Assembly (NCBI RefSeq): GCF_001884135.1
Contig: NZ_MAOC01000051.1
Coordinates: 124,001-188,000 of the forward strand
Direction of reading: 5' to 3'
Origin: Bacillus nitratireducens
GTDB lineage: Bacteria > Bacillota > Bacilli > Bacillales > Bacillaceae_G
DNA: 64,000 nucleotides
Of this stretch, positions 26,688 through 36,366 are shown piece after piece. The number at the start of each line of letters is the position of its first letter. Within the stretch, counting starts at the first letter, position 1. The notes beneath the pieces were generated by a model that saw nothing but the letters and a program-made list of their open reading frames with translations, was not told the DNA's origin and did no database searches. A program made the position numbers and the translations under genes.

Positions 26688-27263
26688 CTATAAGTCCATT
26701 TCATATATACCCGTTTCTTGTAAAAAATCAGCTCTAGTTAAAGCGACTTTCTGTAAATATTGCCTATACGCTGTAATTGTTCCATCATGTGAAACGATAC
26801 AAATTTTTTCTGCTTTTAACTGATAGCACCAGTGCAGAAATTCATCTACTATTTGCTGAAATTCCTTCTCCGAGGTGATATTGACCCCCTCATTCCATAA
26901 CAATTCATTTGTACTTTTTTCTAACAAAAAATGCGGAAATAAATTTTTTATTATCTTTCGATCTAACAATTGATCGCATGGCAATGTTTTGGCGGATTCC
27001 CGATAAGGAAAAATACGCGGGGATATATATGGATGAACAATTTTTTGACAAGCAACTTCCGCACTCCATATTGTCGCAGTTTGTAAAGTTCGAAGTGTAG
27101 GACTAACGATTAATATATCCTTTTCTTGTAATGGTACATCGCACTGAAGCAATTTTGCCTGCTTCTTTCCCACACCCGTCAATGACGGATTCACCGCTTG
27201 TAAACTTAATGGTAAATCTTTCGTATGCTCGCCTTCACCATGCCGAACAAAGACAAGTTTCAT
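26688..27263 (-). CDS. Histidine phosphatase (phosphoglycerate-mutase-like) family protein
   Basis: 191 residues from ATG 27263, which follows AGAGGAAGAGGAG and places the catalytic motif at the N-terminus (MKLVFVRHGEGEH, H8 as phospho-acceptor). The 36-codon upstream extension of the ORF crosses the site and is rejected. A second histidine lies in CIVSHDGTITAY. Substrates of this subgroup cannot be inferred. Confidence 0.85.
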   Translation of the reverse strand: MKLVFVRHGEGEHTKDLPLSLQAVNPSLTGVGKKQAKLLQCDVPLQEKDILIVSPTLRTLQTATIWSAEVACQKIVHPYISPRIFPYRESAKTLPCDQLLDRKIIKNLFPHFLLEKSTNELLWNEGVNITSEKEFQQIVDEFLHWCYQLKAEKICIVSHDGTITAYRQYLQKVALTRADFLQETGIYEMDL

Positions 27264-27432
27264 TCTCCTCTTCCTCTCACTAGAAAATGGTCTCACATAT
27301 CTCTTCCCTATTTTTTTCTTTACTCCTGTTATTTTAAAAAGCAGAATGTAAAAAGTATTTGACATCAACATTTGGAAAACATTACAATTATATATGTAAA
27401 AAACTTTTTACAACAAGGGGAGGAATACAAAT

Positions 27433-27771
27433 ATGAAATGGATTATCATCTTTATCGGAATAATCATATGGGGATACATAAATGGCTTTTTTATTAGTGA
27501 TAAGACTGCTAATCCTTGGATTACAGATGATGAACGTAAAACGAAAATTAAGCAAAAAGCAATTATCGCAAGCTGGTCCGGTGTTTTCATATTTTGTATC
27601 ATGAACCTCTTAAACAAATGGTTAGGTTTAGGAACGAGCGATACATCACCTTATTTACCAGATCCTGTCGCAACTATTTTTAAAGAAAATGTAGAGTTAC
27701 AAATTTTACTCATGTTATTCATTACGTATGGACTATTTTACTTATACTACCGAAGAAAACTAAGCGCTTAA
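27433..27771 (+). CDS. Unrecognised membrane protein, 112 residues
   Basis: Three hydrophobic segments: residues about 3-20 (WIIIFIGIIIWGYINGFF), about 45-62 (IIASWSGVFIFCIMNLL) and about 90-106 (ILLMLFITYGLFYLYY). The loop after the first segment is highly charged. AAGGGGAGG precedes the ATG. I do not recognise the family. It is divergent from the histidine phosphatase and followed by a DUF4023 gene. Confidence 0.75.
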   Translation: MKWIIIFIGIIIWGYINGFFISDKTANPWITDDERKTKIKQKAIIASWSGVFIFCIMNLLNKWLGLGTSDTSPYLPDPVATIFKENVELQILLMLFITYGLFYLYYRRKLSA

Positions 27772-27843
27772 CTTTTATCTCATGATTATCCTCCTAAATG
27801 GTTATAGTAATTAGGACGCAATGAAAAAAGGAGAGATATAAAA

Positions 27844-27966
27844 ATGAGTAACTCAAATGACTTTTTAGATACATTACATGAAAAACAAGCAAAAGATGAA
27901 CAAAATAGAAAGCGCCAAGGGAACGGAAACCCTGCGAAAAAAAAGCCAAATAAAACACATAAATAA
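27844..27966 (+). CDS. DUF4023-type small hydrophilic protein
   Basis: 40 residues: MSNSNDFLDTLHEKQAKDEQ, then a basic NRKRQGNGNPAKKKPNKTHK tail. It matches my memory of the DUF4023 family of Bacillus (DFxxxLxExQxKDExNKxRQGxGNP). Its function is unknown. AAAAGGAGAGATATAAAA precedes the ATG and a strong terminator follows. It is too short for the ORF list. Confidence 0.75.
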   Translation: MSNSNDFLDTLHEKQAKDEQNRKRQGNGNPAKKKPNKTHK

Positions 27967-27972
27967 CATTCA

Positions 27973-28008
27973 AAAACCTGCCTAAAAATTATATTTTAGG
28001 CAGGTTTT
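27973..28008 (+). terminator. Bidirectional terminator
   Basis: AAAACCTGCCTAAAA with its perfect 15-base complement, followed by T. The minus-strand propeller gene stops at its edge. Confidence 0.92.
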
Positions 28009-29247
28009 TTACTCATCTTTAACCGAAAGGACATCTTCCCAATTCCATTTCTCATAATACCACTCTGGCACATCTATATTTTCAATCCACTTCTTTTCAT
28101 ATTTCCCATTGCTATGAGCAAGCCATGCATCAGCTTTCTTACGATTCGAACGGATCCACATTAATTGGTTACTCTTCTTAATAAAAATAGGATTATAATC
28201 ACCTTGGCTATTAGGTGGCTTTGTAATTTGATGTTGTTCATCATTTATACTATTTATCTCATATAAAGATGGCAGTGGTCTTTTTTCTAGAGGTAAAGAT
28301 AAATCTGCTTCCTTTACCCTTGAAATGATAATTACATTATCGTTCTTCCATGTGAAATCCCAATCAACATATCCTTTTGGAGTAAATGTGTTCTGCTGTA
28401 ATGCCGGCAGTTCTTTTACTTTTAAATGTTTATTCTCTAATGCAACTCTCCCGCTTCCTTCAATATAGGCTAATATATTTTTTGATGGCGCCCATTTGAA
28501 CCATTGTGTGTTTAACAACATTTGATCTATATTTTCAAAACGACTGCCATCTGCTCGTATTAAACACAGTGTATTACTATCAGCTGACCACGAAGCTGTT
28601 GGCACCGCTAAAAATGAGATCCATTTTTGGTCTGGTGACCACTTAAATCCACTTGCGACTAACGCTAAAAAATCATCGTGCTCATTTGGTAATGCATATA
28701 TATGTTTCATTTTGTGCGGATTCATATTTGCATCCTTTTGTATTTCATATAACTGAGCACCTGTCCATCCTGTTGGAAGCAAGTACGCTTCAGAGGAAAC
28801 AAAAAACCTCTGTCCGTCTGGGTACCAAGCATAATCCCCTACACCATTGGCTACATTTTCAAAATCGGCAATCTTTTTTTCTGCATCAAATGTATTTAAT
28901 GTACCTGTAAATATAAATGCAATTATATTCTCTGTTGGTGACCATTGATAATTCGATGCTTCTGATTGAGATGGTGTAACTTTCTTTCCATCTTTCAGCC
29001 GATACAGTTCAAAATGATTTCGCTTCTTTCCTTTTGCATATGCAAGCCATTCTCCATTATGTGACCATTTCGGCCCTGTTATGTACTCTCCTTTTGTAAT
29101 TTGTTTTTCTTTCTCACCGACTTTAATCCATAGATTATGATTACGAATAAAGGCAACTTTCACTTCATTATTTTCTGCGCCTTTAATCGAACTGGAACAG
29201 AAAAAAAGGCACAAGATCATGATTACACTTACTATAAACCTTTTCAT
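28009..29247 (-). CDS. Exported TolB-like beta-propeller protein
   Basis: 412 residues from ATG 29247, which follows GGGGGTG; the longer frame has no site. There is a signal peptide (MKRFIVSVIMILCLFFCSSS, cleavage near IKGAE). Several WD40/TolB-like repeats follow, with recurring motifs such as GPKWSHNGEWLAYAKG, YQWSPTENIIAFIF, FKWSPDQKWISFLAV and FKWAPSKNILAYIEG. The family binds or scaffolds other exported proteins; no enzyme motif is seen. It is divergent from the subtilase gene. Confidence 0.85.
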   Translation of the reverse strand: MKRFIVSVIMILCLFFCSSSIKGAENNEVKVAFIRNHNLWIKVGEKEKQITKGEYITGPKWSHNGEWLAYAKGKKRNHFELYRLKDGKKVTPSQSEASNYQWSPTENIIAFIFTGTLNTFDAEKKIADFENVANGVGDYAWYPDGQRFFVSSEAYLLPTGWTGAQLYEIQKDANMNPHKMKHIYALPNEHDDFLALVASGFKWSPDQKWISFLAVPTASWSADSNTLCLIRADGSRFENIDQMLLNTQWFKWAPSKNILAYIEGSGRVALENKHLKVKELPALQQNTFTPKGYVDWDFTWKNDNVIIISRVKEADLSLPLEKRPLPSLYEINSINDEQHQITKPPNSQGDYNPIFIKKSNQLMWIRSNRKKADAWLAHSNGKYEKKWIENIDVPEWYYEKWNWEDVLSVKDE

Positions 29248-29477
29248 ATAGCACCCCCATTTTCCATCTTTAGCATTCCTCATATTCCGCTTACTATATA
29301 CAAATTTTACCCATTCGACATAATCCCCAAAAATTTCCCAAGAAATTTTCAATTCAAAGAGGATTGGTATGAATTATGTCGAAAATATAGTTTAGCCAAC
29401 ATTCGTCTTTGTATTTAATGATAAAAATGTAAGATGACTTTTCGGAATATTGGCACTTTTTATCAGGGGGAGTTTCA

Positions 29478-32225
29478 ATGAAAAAAACTACATCTACACT
29501 ATTAAGTATGGCGCTCGTCTTTTCGAGTTTTGGAGCTTTAAGCGCCCATGCTGAGTCACTGCAACAAGAGAAGCAATTTAGTCCACAGTTAAAAGCGAAT
29601 ATTGAACAATGGGGCGAAAATAAAATCGCGCAAAATGTTGAAACAAAAACATCAAAAGAAATTTCAGTCATTGTAGAATTGCAACATGCTCCACTCGCTT
29701 CACAAAGTAACATTCAGCATGCTCCGGACCTAAAAAATAGCAATGTGCAATCATACCATGCACAACTAAAAAAGGCACAAGAGGATACAACAAAAAAAAT
29801 TAAAGAAAAAGCACCGAAGGCAACGATAAAAGAAACATATAGTACATTATTTTCTGGGTTTTCTATTTCTATCCCAGGAGATCAAATTGCTGCTTTAGCT
29901 TCTTTACCTGAAGTAAAAGCAATTTATCCGAACCTAACATATAAATTACATGAGACATCAAAAAGCGCTACTAACGAAGAAGCACCAAATATCGGCGGAC
30001 CGACAATTGGTGCACCTGAAGCATGGAATTTAAAAGATCCAACTGGCAAACCCCTTGATGGAAAAGGAATGAAAGTTGCTATTATCGATTCAGGTGTAGA
30101 CTATACCCATCCTGATTTACAAGCAAATTATATTGGTGGCTACGATACAGTTGATGAAGATAATGATCCGATGGATGGAAACGTCCACGGTACCCATGTT
30201 GCTGGAATTATTGCTGGTAACGGAAAAATAAAGGGAGTTGCTCCTAATGCTTCTATACTCGCTTACCGCGTCATGAATGATGGTGGTACTGGTACGACCG
30301 AAGATATTATTCAAGGTATTGAGCGCGCTATTCAAGATGGTGCCGATGTTTTAAATCTATCTCTCGGTCAAGATTTGAATGTACCTGATCAACCTGTAAC
30401 AATGACGTTAGAGCGCGCAGCAAAACTTGGTGTTACTGCGGTCGTCTCAAATGGAAATGATGGACCAAAACCTTGGTCTGTTGACGCTCCTGGTAACGCA
30501 AGTAGTGTCATCTCTGTTGGAGCATCCACTGTTTCTATTCCATTTCCAACATTCCAAGTAGCTGGTTCCAATAAATCTTACCAAGGATTACCGTTATCAA
30601 AAGCAGACTTCCAAGTAGGAAACGATGCTCAGCTTGTCTATGTTGGCTACGGTAATTCAAGCGATTACGCTAAACAAGATGTGAAAGGGAAGTTTGCCCT
30701 TGTTTTACAAGGAACTTCGAGCGCATTAGTAAAAGCAGAACAAGCGAAACAAGCTGGCGCTCTCGGCGTGCTACTCATTTCTAACGAAAAAGAAATTGAT
30801 CTTATGCCCGAATATTTTGGACGTGCAGATATAGCTCTCCCAGTTATGCAACTATCCAATACAAATGGCGAAGAGTTGAAAAATTTAATTACAAAACGAA
30901 AGAAAAATATAAAAATTGGGCAACCAAAGCAAACAGAACTTATTGGTGACTTTAGTTCAAGAGGACCGTCACAAGGAAGTTGGCTCATAAAACCTGATGT
31001 TGTTGCACCTGGAGTACAAATTACTAGTACTGTACCAAGAGGTGGCTATGAATCTCACAACGGAACAAGTATGGCTGCGCCGCAAGTAGCAGGAGCTGTT
31101 GCCCTGCTACGTCAAATGCATCCTGATTGGACGACAGAACAATTGAAATCTGCTCTTGCCAACACTGCAAAAACATTAAAGGATGTCAATGAAAATACAT
31201 ATCCTGTCATGGCACAAGGATCTGGTTTAATTAACATTCCAAAAGCTGCCCAAACAGATGCATTAGTGAAACCGAACAACGTAAGTTTCGGTCTTATTAA
31301 ACCAAATAGCGGTAAAGTGAAGTTAACACAAAATATTACGTTACAAAATCTTTCTAACAAAAAGAAAAACTTTTCAACTCGTATTGAATTACTAGATACA
31401 AAAACAAAAGTCCAGACTTCTTTCCCTTCTTCGATTAGTATGAAACCTAATAGTAACATCGAAAAACCTTTTACAATTACTGTTGATAGCTCCTTACCAC
31501 AAGGTATATATACAGGAAATCTATATGTAAAAGAGCAAGGGAAGACTGAAGAAATGCGTATTCCATTTACATTTAGCATCGATCCGAAAGAATACAAGCG
31601 TATTGATGGCCTTGAAATCGTTAATTCTACTTTCAGTCCAAATAATGACAAAATACTAGATGACAACCTGATCAATTACTATTTAGTTACACCAGTTGAG
31701 GATGTAACATTTCACGCTAATTTAATTACGAAAGACCGTGTAGCATATCAAGGCATGATACATCAAGGGAAAAATGAAACACCTGGTTATAAATCTTTCA
31801 AATGGAATGGTACGAAAACTGACGGATCTCCTCTACCTGATGGCTTATACCAAATCGAAGCTGTTGCTTCTAACTCTGGTGGAGAAACAAAGCAAACAGG
31901 AGCTGTATTTGTCGATCGCACTGCACCGAAGTTATCGTCTGAAGTAGATCAAGAAAACCTCGTAATTAGAGGGAAAGTAGATGATATACTTTTAGATTGG
32001 ATGACAGAATCCGGATGGGTTGCTCCAGGACATCCAGTAACGATACAATATGAAATTAACGGAAATGGTGTGTGGGAAAGTGCGTTCCTGAACCCTTGGG
32101 AGAAAAGTTACGACATTTATTTCGATCGTAACCAATTACAACAAGGAAAGAATACCATTCATATTGTAGCAACCGATGCAGCTGGAAATACATCTAATTT
32201 AAATGTTGATTTAGAAGTAAAATAA
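29478..32225 (+). CDS. Secreted subtilisin-like serine protease (S8, Vpr-like)
   Basis: 915 residues. Signal peptide 1-25 (LSAHAE), then an inhibitor I9 prodomain (about 60-160, ISVIVELQHAPLAS ... PEVKAIYPN). The S8 catalytic domain has D204 (IIDSGVDYTHPD), H237 (HGTHVAG) and S531 (NGTSMAAP). A protease-associated (PA) domain is inserted at about 370-475 (GKFALVLQGTSSALVKAEQA). C-terminal Fn3/FlgD-like beta domains (FSPNNDKILDD, KWNGTKTDGSPLPDGLYQIE) close the protein. The triad is intact. It resembles Vpr of B. subtilis in domain order. The start has AGGGGGAG upstream. Confidence 0.95.
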   Translation: MKKTTSTLLSMALVFSSFGALSAHAESLQQEKQFSPQLKANIEQWGENKIAQNVETKTSKEISVIVELQHAPLASQSNIQHAPDLKNSNVQSYHAQLKKAQEDTTKKIKEKAPKATIKETYSTLFSGFSISIPGDQIAALASLPEVKAIYPNLTYKLHETSKSATNEEAPNIGGPTIGAPEAWNLKDPTGKPLDGKGMKVAIIDSGVDYTHPDLQANYIGGYDTVDEDNDPMDGNVHGTHVAGIIAGNGKIKGVAPNASILAYRVMNDGGTGTTEDIIQGIERAIQDGADVLNLSLGQDLNVPDQPVTMTLERAAKLGVTAVVSNGNDGPKPWSVDAPGNASSVISVGASTVSIPFPTFQVAGSNKSYQGLPLSKADFQVGNDAQLVYVGYGNSSDYAKQDVKGKFALVLQGTSSALVKAEQAKQAGALGVLLISNEKEIDLMPEYFGRADIALPVMQLSNTNGEELKNLITKRKKNIKIGQPKQTELIGDFSSRGPSQGSWLIKPDVVAPGVQITSTVPRGGYESHNGTSMAAPQVAGAVALLRQMHPDWTTEQLKSALANTAKTLKDVNENTYPVMAQGSGLINIPKAAQTDALVKPNNVSFGLIKPNSGKVKLTQNITLQNLSNKKKNFSTRIELLDTKTKVQTSFPSSISMKPNSNIEKPFTITVDSSLPQGIYTGNLYVKEQGKTEEMRIPFTFSIDPKEYKRIDGLEIVNSTFSPNNDKILDDNLINYYLVTPVEDVTFHANLITKDRVAYQGMIHQGKNETPGYKSFKWNGTKTDGSPLPDGLYQIEAVASNSGGETKQTGAVFVDRTAPKLSSEVDQENLVIRGKVDDILLDWMTESGWVAPGHPVTIQYEINGNGVWESAFLNPWEKSYDIYFDRNQLQQGKNTIHIVATDAAGNTSNLNVDLEVK

Positions 32226-32298
32226 TATTTTTTTGTTGACAAGCTTTCAAATATAGTTTTATAATACAAAACATAGTTTAGTTGAACAAATTATATAT

Positions 32299-32549
32299 CG
32301 GCTTTGAAGGAATACTAGTAGCGACTTATATCCCTGTCTCAGAGAACTGATGGTTGGTGCAAATCAGTACATATACAAGCGTGAATTACAATTCTGGAGC
32401 TTCTTTCCCGTAGTGCACATAATGCATGAAGAGGAAGACGGATCTTTCCGTTATCTTAAAGTGAGTGGTAAACAATTTTTATGTTTACAATTAGGGTGGT
32501 ACCGCGATTTTTATCGTCCCTATCGGATTTTCCGATAGGGACTTTTTTG
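32299..32549 (+). promoter_or_regulatory. T-box riboswitch 1 of phhAB, tyrosine specifier
   Basis: Class: tRNA-sensing T-box leader. An AGTAG motif follows the 5' start. A GGTTGGTG distal loop of stem I, specifier region GAATTACAATTC, T-box AGGGTGGTACCGCG (32493-32506) and a terminator GTCCCTATCGG/CCGATAGGGAC with TTTTTT (32516-32549) come next in order. Alignment with the GAA-N-codon-A layout of other T-boxes (GAAAGGCA in glyQS) puts the specifier at TAC (32387-32389), tyrosine. Uncharged tRNA-Tyr should cause antitermination. Confidence 0.93.
32516..32549 (+). terminator. Terminator of T-box 1
   Basis: 11-bp GC-rich stem with a 5-base loop and T-run; the T-box sequence just upstream can compete with its 5' arm. 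Confidence 0.9.
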
Positions 32550-32580
32550 CGTCCTTCCCTTTTATACAACTTCATATATA

Positions 32581-32827
32581 CGCATTGAAAGAATCGCAGT
32601 AGTATATTATATCCCTGTTACAGAGAGCTAGTGGTCGGTGGAAATTAGCACATATATAAGTATGAATTACAATTCTGGAGCTTCTTTTTCGTAGTGCTTT
32701 TATGCATGAAGGAAAAGACGGAGTTTTTCCGTTATCATGAATTGAGATGTAAGTGTATTTTCACTTACAAATAGGGTGGTACCGCGATTTTTTCGCCCCT
32801 ATCGGATGTTCCGATAGGGGCTTTTTC
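32581..32827 (+). promoter_or_regulatory. T-box riboswitch 2 of phhAB, tyrosine specifier
   Basis: A second complete T-box that closely repeats the first: AGTAG motif, GGTCGGTG, specifier TAC at 32668-32670 in GAATTACAATTC, T-box AGGGTGGTACCGCG at 32773-32786, terminator GCCCCTATCGG/CCGATAGGGGC with TTTTT (32795-32826). No promoter is seen between the two, so they act in series. Confidence 0.93.
32795..32826 (+). terminator. Terminator of T-box 2
   Basis: 11-bp stem, 5-base loop and T-run, homologous to the terminator of T-box 1. Confidence 0.9.
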
Positions 32828-32879
32828 TATTTCTCAAAGAAACAAATGTTAAATAATTCCGAATCTTATGATAAAATTT

Positions 32880-32893
32880 TATAAGCGCTTACA
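32880..32893. promoter_or_regulatory. cre-like CcpA site before phhA
   Basis: TATAAGCGCTTACA matches the catabolite-responsive element TGWAANCGNTNWCA with one mismatch. It lies between the T-boxes and the phhA start. A TATGATAAAAT -10-like sequence lies just upstream of it. Confidence 0.55.
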
Positions 32894-32964
32894 ATTTTAA
32901 GGGAGGTGATATAAGCTATACAAAACTCATATTCAATTTTATAGAAAACAAGGAGGATGTCTAA

Positions 32965-34719
32965 ATGACAAAGAAAACAGAAATCCCATCGCATTTAAAA
33001 CCATTCGTATCCACACAACATTATGATCAATACACACCGGTGAATCACGCTGTGTGGCGTTACATTATGAGACAAAATCATAGCTTCTTAAAAGACGTTG
33101 CCCATCCAGCCTATGTGAATGGACTACAATCATCTGGTATTAATATAGATGCAATTCCAAAGGTAGAAGAAATGAACGACTGTTTAGCACCAAGCGGCTG
33201 GGGAGCCGTAACGATTGACGGACTTATTCCTGGCGTCGCATTCTTCGATTTTCAGGGGCACGGATTACTACCAATTGCAACAGATATTCGTAAAGTAGAA
33301 AATATCGAGTACACACCAGCTCCAGATATTGTACACGAAGCGGCAGGACACGCACCGATTTTACTTGATTCTACATATGCAAAATATGTGAAACGTTTTG
33401 GCCAAATTGGTGCGAAAGCTTTCTCAACAAAAGAAGAACATGATGCATTTGAAGCTGTTCGTACATTAACGATTGTCAAAGAAAGCCCTACTTCTACTCC
33501 TGATGAAGTTAAAGCTGCTGAAAATGCTGTAATTGAAAAACAAAACTTAGTTTCTGGTTTATCAGAAGCTGAACAAATTTCACGTCTTTTCTGGTGGACA
33601 GTGGAGTACGGATTAATTGGAAATATTGAAGATCCAAAAATTTACGGTGCTGGCCTTCTTTCTTCTGTCGGTGAAAGCAAACATTGCTTAACAGATGCTG
33701 TAGAAAAAGTTCCTTTTTCCATCGAAGCATGTACAGGGACAACTTATGATGTAACAAAAATGCAGCCACAGCTATTTGTTTGTGAATCATTTGAAGAGTT
33801 GACTGAGGCACTTGAGCAGTTCTCTACAACGATGGCGTTTAAAACAGGTGGCTCAGAAGGATTAGAAAAAGCAATCCGCTCCGAAAATCATGCTACAACT
33901 GAGCTAAGTAGCGGATTACAAATTACAGGTACCTTTACAGAAACAATTAAAAATGATGCTGGTGAAGTCATTTACATGAGAACAAGCTCTCCAACTGCAT
34001 TAGCAATGCATAATAAACAGTTGGCAAATCATTCTACATCTGTACATAGTGATGGATTCGGGACACCGATCGGATTACTAGATGGAGATATTGCATTAGA
34101 AAATTGTGCAGAAGAACAGTTACAATCTTTAGGTATTACAATTGGAAATAATGTAGAACTTACTTTTGCAAGTGGCATACATGTAAAAGGAACAGTAACA
34201 GACATTATAAAGAATGATAAAAAGATTGCTCTTATCTCCTTTATGGATTGCACAGTTACTCATAAAGATCGCATATTATTTGATGCTTCGTGGGGAGCAT
34301 TTGATATGGCTGTTGGCTCACAGATCACTTCGGTATTCCCAGGAGCAGCAGATGCAGCCGCATTCTTCCCGATGGATGAAGAAGTTCAAGAAACTCCTGG
34401 TCCTCTTGTACTGACTGAGCTTGAACGTATGTATCAAACAGTTCGGGATATTCGTAATGAAAATATTTTACACGATGCTCACACTGATCAATTAGCAGCA
34501 ATTCAAGAGGTATTAAATAAATTTTATCCGAAAGAATGGCTGCTTCGCCTTGAAATATTAGAATTACTTTTAGAGCATAACAAAGGGCACGAAACATCAG
34601 CAGCATTATTACAACAACTTTCTACTTTCACAACTGACGAAGCTGTAACACGCCTTATTAACAATGGTCTTGCGCTACTGCAGGTAAAGGATGTGAAAAA
34701 TGATGCTACGATTAACTGA
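32965..34719 (+). CDS. phhA: Phenylalanine 4-hydroxylase with long C-terminal extension
   Basis: 584 residues. It is a pterin-dependent, non-heme iron enzyme that converts phenylalanine to tyrosine. The iron motif HEAAGH gives H124 and H129, and [11 protein letters not shown] carries the third ligand (the Glu). The catalytic part covers about residues 1-300. The remaining 280 residues are not part of the usual bacterial enzyme and are discussed in findings. The start has AAGGAGG upstream. It overlaps phhB by 20 bases. The tyrosine T-boxes fit an enzyme that supplies tyrosine. Confidence 0.93.
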   Translation: MTKKTEIPSHLKPFVSTQHYDQYTPVNHAVWRYIMRQNHSFLKDVAHPAYVNGLQSSGINIDAIPKVEEMNDCLAPSGWGAVTIDGLIPGVAFFDFQGHGLLPIATDIRKVENIEYTPAPDIVHEAAGHAPILLDSTYAKYVKRFGQIGAKAFSTKEEHDAFEAVRTLTIVKESPTSTPDEVKAAENAVIEKQNLVSGLSEAEQISRLFWWTVEYGLIGNIEDPKIYGAGLLSSVGESKHCLTDAVEKVPFSIEACTGTTYDVTKMQPQLFVCESFEELTEALEQFSTTMAFKTGGSEGLEKAIRSENHATTELSSGLQITGTFTETIKNDAGEVIYMRTSSPTALAMHNKQLANHSTSVHSDGFGTPIGLLDGDIALENCAEEQLQSLGITIGNNVELTFASGIHVKGTVTDIIKNDKKIALISFMDCTVTHKDRILFDASWGAFDMAVGSQITSVFPGAADAAAFFPMDEEVQETPGPLVLTELERMYQTVRDIRNENILHDAHTDQLAAIQEVLNKFYPKEWLLRLEILELLLEHNKGHETSAALLQQLSTFTTDEAVTRLINNGLALLQVKDVKNDATIN

Positions 34720-35014
34720 AGAAGAAGTTCAAGGGGAATTATTAAAGGTAGATAAATGGATGGTAAAAGATGAAAAATGGATTGAACGAAAATATATGTT
34801 TTCCGACTACTTAAAAGGAGTCGAATTTGTCTCTGAAGCCGCCAAACTATCAGAAGAACATAATCACCATCCATTTATCCTTATCCAGTATAAAGCAGTC
34901 ATTATTACTTTGTCATCTTGGAATGCAAAAGGTTTAACGAAACTAGATTTTGACCTTGCAAAGCAATTTGACCAACTATTTTTACAAAACGAAAAAGCAA
35001 TTATAAGAAAGTAA
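34700..35014 (+). CDS. phhB: Pterin-4a-carbinolamine dehydratase
   Basis: 104 residues (start ATG 34700 or the next codon, 34703). It recycles the pterin cofactor of phenylalanine hydroxylase. The family signature EEHNHHPFI is present. It is translationally coupled to phhA, and the pair forms a tyrosine-making unit. Confidence 0.95.
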   Translation: MMLRLTEEEVQGELLKVDKWMVKDEKWIERKYMFSDYLKGVEFVSEAAKLSEEHNHHPFILIQYKAVIITLSSWNAKGLTKLDFDLAKQFDQLFLQNEKAIIRK

Positions 35015-35020
35015 AAAAGA

Positions 35021-35043
35021 GAAGCCTTTTTTAGGCTTCTCCT
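35021..35043. terminator. Bidirectional terminator of phhB and catE
   Basis: GAGAAGCC/GGCTTCTC stem with a 7-base loop; T-rich on the plus side and a six-base run on the minus side. The last codons of catE lie within it. Confidence 0.85.
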
Positions 35044-35888
35044 TTTATTTTGAAATATATACAATGTCCAAATGGATCCTTGGCCTGTAATATTCCATCT
35101 TTGTACGTAGCAATTTTGCCAATATTTTTTAAGCTTTCACATACTTGCTCTTTTTGTTTTTCATCCGCTAGTACAATTGTGAAATATTTCAAACCAACGG
35201 AATTTGGCATTTGTGGTGGTATTCCTTCACCTTGCCACGTATTTAAACCGATATGATGATGATAACCACCTGCGGATACGAACAACGCTCCATTGCGAGC
35301 TGGGATTGTTACTTCAAAGCCAAGACCATCAACGTAGAAACGTTTCGCTTCTTCTAAGTCAGCTACATGTAAATGAATATGCCCCATCACAGTACCAGCC
35401 GGGAACCCATTCCATGCACTTCCTTGCTGCAATAATCCTTCGCCGTCTAACGGGTTACTAACAAATGGTAGCTCTCCATTCTCATCACGCCAAACTTCTT
35501 TTTGGCGATCATGATAAATTTCAATCCCGTTTCCATCTGGATCAGCTAAATAAAGAGCTTCACTAAAGTAATGGTCAGCCCCACCATGTAATGGGTGCAC
35601 TCTCTCAACAAAATGGCGAAGAATATTGGCTAAGTCTTGTCTGTTTGGTAATAAAATTGCATAGTGATATAAACCAGTTCGACCTCTTTGCTTCGGAAGA
35701 GCGTCTTCCTTTTCTTCTATTATGAGAAGTGGCTCATTTTCCTCATTACCAAACGTAACGATTGTACTTGTTTCTTCCAATACCTTCATACGCAATACTT
35801 CTGTATAAAACTCTAGCGATTTCTTTAAATTTGATACATATAAATGAACAACCCCAAGTGTTGTTTCGGGATGAAGTTGAAAGCTCAT
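35031..35888 (-). CDS. catE: CatE-type thioquinol/catechol 2,3-dioxygenase
   Basis: 285 residues, two vicinal-oxygen-chelate modules. The N-terminal module (VVHLYVSNLKKSLEFYTEVL ... ALYLADPDGNGIEIY) carries the DPDGNGIE block. The C-terminal module has GHIHLHVADLEEAKRFYVDGLGF and GGYHHHIGLNTW. It matches B. subtilis YfiE/CatE in length and motifs. CatE protects against catechol and quinone stress. It starts at ATG 35888 after GGGGGTAT, 21 bases after catD. Confidence 0.9.
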   Translation of the reverse strand: MSFQLHPETTLGVVHLYVSNLKKSLEFYTEVLRMKVLEETSTIVTFGNEENEPLLIIEEKEDALPKQRGRTGLYHYAILLPNRQDLANILRHFVERVHPLHGGADHYFSEALYLADPDGNGIEIYHDRQKEVWRDENGELPFVSNPLDGEGLLQQGSAWNGFPAGTVMGHIHLHVADLEEAKRFYVDGLGFEVTIPARNGALFVSAGGYHHHIGLNTWQGEGIPPQMPNSVGLKYFTIVLADEKQKEQVCESLKNIGKIATYKDGILQAKDPFGHCIYFKIKGEA

Positions 35889-35909
35889 CTTGTTATACCC
35901 CCATTTAAA

Positions 35910-36314
35910 TTAGTTCTTCTTTGACATTTTCTCTTTTAAGAAATTATCTACAAAACCATCAGCTTTCGCAACAAATAAGTACGCACCCATTGCTAACAAT
36001 GCAAGTTCTAATTCGAAGCCAGGATTTTTTCCATCTCCTAATAAACCAGCTGACCATTTCACTTTTACAATCGCTCCAACCATAACAAGTGCAAATAATA
36101 ATCCAATATATCTTACACCTAAACCTAGAATTAACAATAGACCTCCAACTAATTCAACTGTTGCTACACCGTACGCAAGTCCTCCTGGTAAACCAATGCT
36201 TGTAAACCACCCTGCAATATTGTCAATTCCTGATTGGAATTTTGTTAAACCGTGCATAAAGAACGTTACCCCTAACACGATACGAATAATTAAGTTACCA
36301 ATATGTTGATTCAT
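35910..36314 (-). CDS. catD: CatD, DoxX-like membrane protein
   Basis: 134 residues with four hydrophobic segments and the DoxX start IIRIVLGVTFFMHGLTKFQSGIDNIAGWF. In B. subtilis catD (yfiD) and catE (yfiE) form one operon controlled by the HxlR-family repressors CatR and YodB. The gene order here is the same. It starts at ATG 36314 after AAAGGAGAG. Confidence 0.88.
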   Translation of the reverse strand: MNQHIGNLIIRIVLGVTFFMHGLTKFQSGIDNIAGWFTSIGLPGGLAYGVATVELVGGLLLILGLGVRYIGLLFALVMVGAIVKVKWSAGLLGDGKNPGFELELALLAMGAYLFVAKADGFVDNFLKEKMSKKN

Positions 36315-36366
36315 TTCTTTCTCTCCTTTATAGTTTTCTTATACAAAACTTTTATTCACATTACAA

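Noticed and set aside
31112-31675. 187-codon minus-strand ORF inside the subtilase gene
   Set aside because: It is antisense to a well-supported secreted protease domain, with no start signal and no recognisable fold.
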